Positions 40,190 through 44,860 of a stretch of 44,860 nucleotides of DNA are shown piece after piece. Location of the stretch: contig WRAH01000023.1 of NCBI GenBank assembly GCA_009780315.1, positions 1-44,860 of the forward strand. The letters are read 5' to 3'. Position numbers and translations under genes: made by a program. Source of the DNA: Defluviitaleaceae bacterium. GTDB taxonomy: Bacteria > Bacillota > Clostridia > Lachnospirales > WQUN01. The notes under the pieces were generated by a model. That model had not been told where the DNA came from. It worked only from the letters and a program-made list of their open reading frames with translations, and ran no database searches. The number at the start of each line of letters is the position of its first letter. Positions within the stretch are counted from its first letter, which is position 1.

Positions 40190-42427
40190 ATGAAAAAACG
40201 ATTGTTTCATATCATTTTTATTGCATTGGCATTTCTCACAACAACGATAGCCATTGCCACAGGCTCATATTTTGGTGCGGGGTTGACAATGGAAGTGGGT
40301 ATGCGGTCTGACATTTTAGTCCTTGCACCAACAGATGTGGTGAATGAAGTCGCTACAGAAGCCAACCGTGAAACAGCACGGGTTTTGGCACAGGGTTTGG
40401 CACAAGTTTTCACCCCAGACCCTAATGTTTGGGCAATTGTATCTAATAATTTAGATATTTTAGATGAAAACTTAACCGCCATAAGGTACAACTACACACT
40501 GGAACGTGAAACATTTGAAACTGAATTTGCCCAATGGGAAGTTACGATTATTGAAATGGCAGAAGAAGCCGCACAGCAAACTGCATTGTGGAACGTAGCC
40601 AATGCAGAAGCGCTTGCCGCTGGACAAGAGCCACCGCCAATGCCAATTATTCCAATACCCCCGTCAGAACCTCAATGGGAAGGCGAATCTTTAAAATATT
40701 TTGCAGACCTGCCTGTGATTTTTAATGAAGCACAACAGACTTTAATTGTGGAAATGCCAGAAGACCATTTTAATGACCTGTGGGATGCCATAGATGCCGT
40801 GGCGTATAATATACAGACACAAATCCCATTTCAAGATATCACCACCACCATATCCCACAATATAGACAATGGAATAGGTGTTTTTCGCCTAGACCGTGCC
40901 AGTGATGACCTTGCACAACATATTATCATGAGCCAACTGTTGCCCAATGCTATTCCCAATGAGACACTCAACAGGCAAAACTATGAAGCTGCTTTAGCCA
41001 ATTATGAAACAGTCGTCGTTCATGAAAATGAAGTATTGCTGGGTATCGGTTGGGAAGTGACTGAAGAAATTTATGCAATGCTTGCCCAATTGGACATGCT
41101 TTCTCCAGATTCTATTTTGGACAATTTATATCCAATGCTTGGGGTGTTTTTCCTTGCGGGGATACTTTTTGCAATTTCCTTAATGTATATGTATTTCTAT
41201 CACCGCAGTATTTTAGACAATACAAAAGAAGCCGCGCTTTTGTGGACGCTGTTTACACTTACCTTATTGCTTGTATGGACTTTAAGAGACTTTGCGTATC
41301 CATTCCTTCCTATATTGTTATTCCCTATGCTGGTTTCTATTCTTATAGACCGCCGTTCGGCTACGGTGCTTTCTGTGTCTCTTGTATTTATTTTATATTT
41401 TGTTGTAGAAGGCAATTTTACATTCTTACTCTTTTACGCTGTGGCTGGGGTGCTTATTGCTTTACTTTCAAAGTTTACGACCGAGCGTGCAAAGGTTATT
41501 TTAGTAGGACTGCTGGTGAGTATACTGCAATTTGCATTGTCCGTGGCTATCGCATTTATTATTCAGCGGGATACGGCGTTTTATGACTTGACAGACCTAT
41601 TTTTCACGGCTGGTTTTGCCGCCCTCAACGGCTTGCTTGTTGTTATCCTAAGTATGGGAAGTTTACCCTTTTGGGAAACCTTCTTTGGTGTGGTTACGCC
41701 TGTAAAACTGCTGGATTTGACGAATCCTACAAATTTACTTTTGCGTAGGTTAACAATTGAAGCCCCAGGGACGTATCATCATTCACTTATCGTGGCAAAT
41801 TTGGCGGAAACCGCCGCTTATGATATTGGCGCAAATGCCCATGCCGCTAGGGTAGGTGGGTACTATCATGATGTAGGCAAGCTTAAATTTCCCCATTACT
41901 TTGCAGAAAATTTAGATGGGGGAGAAAACCCTCACGACCATTTAGACCCAATCAATAGTGCGCAACTTATCATGAGCCATGTATCTTATGGGTTAACATT
42001 GGCTGGCGAACATCGTCTGCCACAGTTTGTCCGTGATATTATTAAAGAACACCACGGCACAACCCTAATGCAGTATTTCTTTTCTAAAGCAAAGGAAAGC
42101 AGTACACAAGTAGAGGAAAAGGATTTTCGCTATCCATTTATTATTCCCCAATCTCGTGAGTCAGCTTGTGTCATGCTGGCAGATTCCGTTGAAGCGGCTG
42201 TGCGCAGTATGATTCCTAAGATACAATCCGTTGATGAAGTTGAGAAGACCATCCGCTTTATTATCCGCGGAAAACTTAATGACGGACAACTTGCAGATAG
42301 TGAACTAAGCATTCGTGATGTTACAGTTATTGAACAAAGCTTCTTTCGCGTTTTAAAGGGTATGTATCATGAGCGCATTGCATATCCTAAACCGGAAGAA
42401 CCTGCAAAAGGAAGTGTTGCTACATGA
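40190..42427 (+). CDS. pgpH: 7TM-HD cyclic-di-AMP phosphodiesterase PgpH (YqfF)
   Basis: A 745-residue membrane enzyme that degrades c-di-AMP. An N-terminal span (7-29) is followed by a ~280-residue outside domain rich in acidic residues with a Pro-rich insert (PPPMPIIPIPPSEP), then a multi-span bundle at ~315-505. The cytoplasmic HD domain from ~525 has YHHSLIVANLAETAAYDI, GGYYHDVGKLKFPHYFAENL, MSHVSYGL and IIKEHHGTTLMQYFFSKA, with the H, HD and H residues that bind the metals. GAGGGG lies before the ATG. It overlaps ybeY as ATGA. c-di-AMP controls potassium and osmotic balance, so this gene ties the operon to that signal. Confidence 0.95.
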   Translation: MKKRLFHIIFIALAFLTTTIAIATGSYFGAGLTMEVGMRSDILVLAPTDVVNEVATEANRETARVLAQGLAQVFTPDPNVWAIVSNNLDILDENLTAIRYNYTLERETFETEFAQWEVTIIEMAEEAAQQTALWNVANAEALAAGQEPPPMPIIPIPPSEPQWEGESLKYFADLPVIFNEAQQTLIVEMPEDHFNDLWDAIDAVAYNIQTQIPFQDITTTISHNIDNGIGVFRLDRASDDLAQHIIMSQLLPNAIPNETLNRQNYEAALANYETVVVHENEVLLGIGWEVTEEIYAMLAQLDMLSPDSILDNLYPMLGVFFLAGILFAISLMYMYFYHRSILDNTKEAALLWTLFTLTLLLVWTLRDFAYPFLPILLFPMLVSILIDRRSATVLSVSLVFILYFVVEGNFTFLLFYAVAGVLIALLSKFTTERAKVILVGLLVSILQFALSVAIAFIIQRDTAFYDLTDLFFTAGFAALNGLLVVILSMGSLPFWETFFGVVTPVKLLDLTNPTNLLLRRLTIEAPGTYHHSLIVANLAETAAYDIGANAHAARVGGYYHDVGKLKFPHYFAENLDGGENPHDHLDPINSAQLIMSHVSYGLTLAGEHRLPQFVRDIIKEHHGTTLMQYFFSKAKESSTQVEEKDFRYPFIIPQSRESACVMLADSVEAAVRSMIPKIQSVDEVEKTIRFIIRGKLNDGQLADSELSIRDVTVIEQSFFRVLKGMYHERIAYPKPEEPAKGSVAT

Positions 42428-42855
42428 AAATCCACTGGGACGAGCGCGGAGTAACCCTTCCAATGCCCTATCGTGTTATTTTGCGGCAAGTAATCTTAGA
42501 GGGCTTGCGTCATGAAGCAAGGGCTAAGGATTGTGAAATAAGCCTTTCCTTTGTCACTGTTGGGGAGATTCAAGATTTAAACGACGCATACCGCGACAAG
42601 GACGAACCTACAGATGTACTTTCTTTTCCTGCAATGGGTGGTGTGTCTGCGTCTTTGGGTGATATTGTGATTTGTGTAGAAGTTGCACAAGGTCAAGCAG
42701 AGGAATATGGGCATTCTCTTGAGCGTGAAATGGCGTTTTTAACTGTGCATGGGTTATTGCATTTGCTTGGATATGACCATAAAACCCCTGAAGATGATGC
42801 ACGTATGGTACAAACTCAAAAAGAAATCCTTGAAAAAGTTGGGCTTGGGCGATGA
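42424..42855 (+). CDS. ybeY: rRNA maturation endoribonuclease YbeY
   Basis: A 143-residue zinc metalloprotein needed for 16S rRNA 3'-end maturation and 70S quality control. The metal site is HGLLHLLGYDHK near residue 116, with three His at the expected spacing. The conserved DLNDAYRDKDEPTDVLSFP precedes it. Start and stop overlap neighbours as ATGA on both sides. Length is slightly short for the family (~150-160), mainly at the ends; the active site is complete. Confidence 0.96.
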   Translation: MKIHWDERGVTLPMPYRVILRQVILEGLRHEARAKDCEISLSFVTVGEIQDLNDAYRDKDEPTDVLSFPAMGGVSASLGDIVICVEVAQGQAEEYGHSLEREMAFLTVHGLLHLLGYDHKTPEDDARMVQTQKEILEKVGLGR

Positions 42856-43232
42856 ACGGTAAGATACGCAAATGCCGAAATCGGATTGAGTCGTTTAAAT
42901 ATGCTTTTGCCGGCATTAGAGCCACGGTTATGCGGGAAAAAAGTTTCCGTTTTCAGATTTTTTGTGCAATTGCGGCGGTTATTGCGTGTATTATTTTTCA
43001 GGTGGATGGGTGGCATTTTGCGCTAGTGGGGTTTGCAATTTTTTTTGTACTTTCCATGGAGCTTATGAACACTGCAATTGAAGCCGTTGTGGATTTAGTG
43101 GCGGGGCAAAAGTCTCATCCACTGGCTAAAATGGCAAAAGATGCGGCGGCAGGTGCAGTGCTTTTGGCATCTATTTTCGCCTTGATTGTAGCGGGCATTG
43201 TTGCATTGGATGTAGTGAGGAGATTCATATGA
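42852..43232 (+). CDS. dgkA: Diacylglycerol/undecaprenol kinase family protein
   Basis: A 126-residue membrane kinase with three spans. The signature is MELMNTAIEAVVDLV...KMAKDAAAGAVLLASI, where the first Glu and the Asn, and AKDxAAGAV, form the active site. In Firmicutes the enzyme phosphorylates undecaprenol, recycling the cell-wall carrier, rather than diacylglycerol. A basic N-terminus (RKCRNRIESFKYAFAGI) is typical. It overlaps both neighbours as ATGA. In related genomes cdd and era often follow; here a DUF3048 gene follows instead. Confidence 0.93.
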   Translation: MNGKIRKCRNRIESFKYAFAGIRATVMREKSFRFQIFCAIAAVIACIIFQVDGWHFALVGFAIFFVLSMELMNTAIEAVVDLVAGQKSHPLAKMAKDAAAGAVLLASIFALIVAGIVALDVVRRFI

Positions 43233-44461
43233 AACCTAGAAATTATAGAAGATATAGAAATACTAAAAAATCTAATGGCATGGGTTTGCCTATAAAAGTG
43301 TTTGCTGCTTCACTAGGGGTTTCCCTTCTCGTGCTTGCGGTTATTTTTTTTGCCTTTTGGAATAGGGGAGACACACACTATACAGACGCGATTGTGCAAT
43401 TTCCAAGTTTGGAACATATGGTTTATAACTTTCCTCATGATATGTCCCTAGAAGATGATGATTTGTATGATGAAGGGGAATACGAAGCCATAGACTTATC
43501 CCCACGCGCATTGCTTACGGGATTACCCATTGATGAAGCATATGTCAATCGCCGTCCTGTGGCGGTGGTTATCAATAATCTGCGCCGTGCATTGCCCCAA
43601 AGCGGGCTGGCTTCGGCAGATATTATTTATGAAGCCCTTGCAGAAGGTGATGTGACACGGCTGGTGGCTATTTTTCAATCAGATTTGCCTGATGTTGTTG
43701 GCCCTGTGCGTTCTACACGGGATTATTTTGTAGATTTTGCTTTTAATCATGATGCTGTTTTTGTACACCATGGGGGCAGTCCGACAGGATATACACGTAT
43801 CAGAAACACAGGCATTACTGCACTTGATGGCATGAATCTTGAAGGCACGATTTTTTGGCGCAACCGCACTTACCCAAGCTGGCATTTTAACAGTGGAACC
43901 CGCCCCCTTGAGCATAGTTCTTTTGCAGGGTGGAATCCCCCGTCAAACGCAGGCTCGCGCATTATTGGCATTCACCAGCATATTGAAAATCAAGGGATTA
44001 GAGACTATATTGGGGATGATGGTGCTTTTGGCTTTAATTTTGAAGAACGACCTGAAGATATTTTAAGTTTTGGCACTGCCCATCGTGTGCATATACCTTT
44101 TTCTACAGGGTCACCGCGTATTTTTATTTATGACTTTGAAACGGGGTTGTACTTGGTAGAAAATCGTGATGGCGCACATGAAGATGCATTGGACAGGGAG
44201 CAAGTTGCAGTGGCAAATGTGCTGATTCAGTTTGCCCCCATGCGTGTAGTGGACGGTGTAGGACGCAGAGACATTGACACGGTAGGTGAGGGGACTGGGT
44301 ATTTAATTACAGGCGGATTGTATTTTCCTGTGAGATGGGTAAAGAGCAGTCATACTGCCCCTATGCGTTGGTATTTTGAAGATGGTGTACCCATGACATT
44401 AACCCCCGGTGCAACTTGGATAAATGTGTTTCAAAACACAGGCACTGTGGATATTGAATAA
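43229..44461 (+). CDS. DUF3048 domain (YerB-like) membrane-anchored protein
   Basis: A 410-residue protein with an N-terminal anchor (about 22-46, FAASLGVSLLVLAVIFFAFW) after a basic start, an acidic linker, then the DUF3048 domain from ~95. Family markers are VAVVINNLRRALPQSGLASADIIYEAL, RLVAIFQSDLPDVVGPVRSTRDYFV and GGSPTGYTRI, and later PMRWYFEDGVPMTLTPGATWINVF. YerB-type proteins are extracytoplasmic and of unknown function, possibly envelope related. The start overlaps dgkA as ATGA, making it the last gene of the operon. A strong terminator follows 22 bases after its stop. Confidence 0.88.
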   Translation: MKPRNYRRYRNTKKSNGMGLPIKVFAASLGVSLLVLAVIFFAFWNRGDTHYTDAIVQFPSLEHMVYNFPHDMSLEDDDLYDEGEYEAIDLSPRALLTGLPIDEAYVNRRPVAVVINNLRRALPQSGLASADIIYEALAEGDVTRLVAIFQSDLPDVVGPVRSTRDYFVDFAFNHDAVFVHHGGSPTGYTRIRNTGITALDGMNLEGTIFWRNRTYPSWHFNSGTRPLEHSSFAGWNPPSNAGSRIIGIHQHIENQGIRDYIGDDGAFGFNFEERPEDILSFGTAHRVHIPFSTGSPRIFIYDFETGLYLVENRDGAHEDALDREQVAVANVLIQFAPMRVVDGVGRRDIDTVGEGTGYLITGGLYFPVRWVKSSHTAPMRWYFEDGVPMTLTPGATWINVFQNTGTVDIE

Positions 44462-44482
44462 ATTGATAAAAGGTTATTAAAA

Positions 44483-44531
44483 AGGATTGTGCAAAACTGC
44501 AAAAGCAGTAAGCAACAATCCTATTTTTTTT
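44483..44531 (+). terminator. Terminator of the yqfC operon
   Basis: Outer arms AGGATTGT (44483-44490) and ACAATCCT (44515-44522) enclose an inner CTGC-AAAA-GCAG hairpin. A run of eight T follows. Confidence 0.88.
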
Positions 44532-44541
44532 GTTAAAAAAC

Positions 44542-44570
44542 TTGCAAAAATACAAAAGTTATTTTATAAT
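44542..44570 (+). promoter_or_regulatory. Strong sigma-A promoter ahead of the right-edge leader
   Basis: TTGCAA (44542-44547) and a perfect TATAAT (44565-44570) are 17 bases apart. The predicted start is near 44577, at the foot of the folded leader below. Confidence 0.78.
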
Positions 44571-44578
44571 GATTGTGC

Positions 44579-44699
44579 AAAGATAAATCAAAAAGTCAAG
44601 GGATTGATGATGTGACAACCATCATCAACCCATGTAAGGATGGGCAATTATCCATCACATTACATAAACAGGTTAAATTCTATCTTTAGGATGTTTTTT
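44579..44699 (+). promoter_or_regulatory. Folded 5' leader, three-way-junction shape, riboswitch-like
   Basis: Three stems can form. P1 pairs AAAGATA (44579-44585) with TATCTTT (44681-44687). P2 pairs GGG and TTGATGATG (44600-44612, one bulged A) with CATCATCAA and CCC (44620-44631). P3 pairs ATGTAA and GGAT (44632-44641) with ATCC (44650-44653) and TTACAT (44660-44665). The 3' arm of P1 is shared with a short TTCTA/TAGGA hairpin (44678-44691) followed by TGTTTTTT, which could be a weak terminator that competes with P1. I do not recognise a known riboswitch class. No gene of >40 codons is seen in 44462-44721. Confidence 0.5.
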
Positions 44700-44721
44700 A
44701 AGAAAGGACTTGAAAACTGTT

Positions 44722-44860
<139 letters not shown>

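Overview
The window reads as chromosome of an anaerobic, amino-acid-fermenting Bacillota, most likely a spore-forming member of class Clostridia. The evidence is AT-rich DNA, strong AGGAGG-type ribosome binding sites, TTG and GTG starts, and three gene orders typical of Firmicutes: rsmB-PP2C-PASTA kinase-rsgA, pth-mfd, and yqfC-yqfD-phoH-pgpH-ybeY-dgkA. No tRNA, rRNA, CRISPR array, integrase or transposase was found.

Layout. 1-2.7 kb: the tail of an M3 oligopeptidase, then an RNase H-like gene, a small ABM-type protein and a WYL regulator, all on the minus strand. 2.8-5.5 kb: a folate operon, folE-HD hydrolase-folP-folBK. 5.5-6.1 kb: a DsrE-like/DUF3343 pair on the minus strand. 6.2-15.4 kb: a histidine-degradation operon (hutU, ftcD, hutI, cyclodeaminase, hutH) that also carries a VOC protein, a DUF2785 protein and a terminal tryptophanase. 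15.5-19.3 kb: a cysteine-synthase-like enzyme, a GNAT-DUF6273 fusion and a frameshifted clostripain-family protease. 19.3-24.7 kb: rsmB, PP2C phosphatase, PASTA kinase and rsgA. 24.7-29.8 kb: vanZ-like gene, pth, a small membrane protein and mfd. 29.8-30.15 kb: a highly base-paired intergenic stretch with its own promoter and terminator, probably a non-coding RNA. 30.2-34.97 kb: an Eco47II-type restriction-modification pair, then a three-gene module (109-aa unknown, GrpE-like, lidless Hsp70-like). 35-37.4 kb: an ABC exporter on the minus strand. 37.5-44.5 kb: the sporulation/c-di-AMP/ribosome-maturation operon. 44.5-44.86 kb: a sigma-A promoter, a folded leader and 30 perfect GCAA repeats running off the end.

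How the genes fit together. The folate genes make the tetrahydrofolate that accepts the formimino group released from histidine by HutH-HutU-HutI and moved by FtcD and the cyclodeaminase. Histidine catabolism, folate synthesis and tryptophan cleavage therefore lie side by side. The kinase/phosphatase pair, PgpH, YbeY, RsgA and Mfd are housekeeping signalling, ribosome and repair functions.

Most interesting parts: the Hsp70/GrpE-like module, whose promoter is nearly identical over 23 bases to that of the adjacent methyltransferase; the intergenic RNA after mfd; the riboswitch-like leader followed by a GCAA repeat at the right edge; and the single-base frameshift that separates the clostripain-family protease from its signal peptide.
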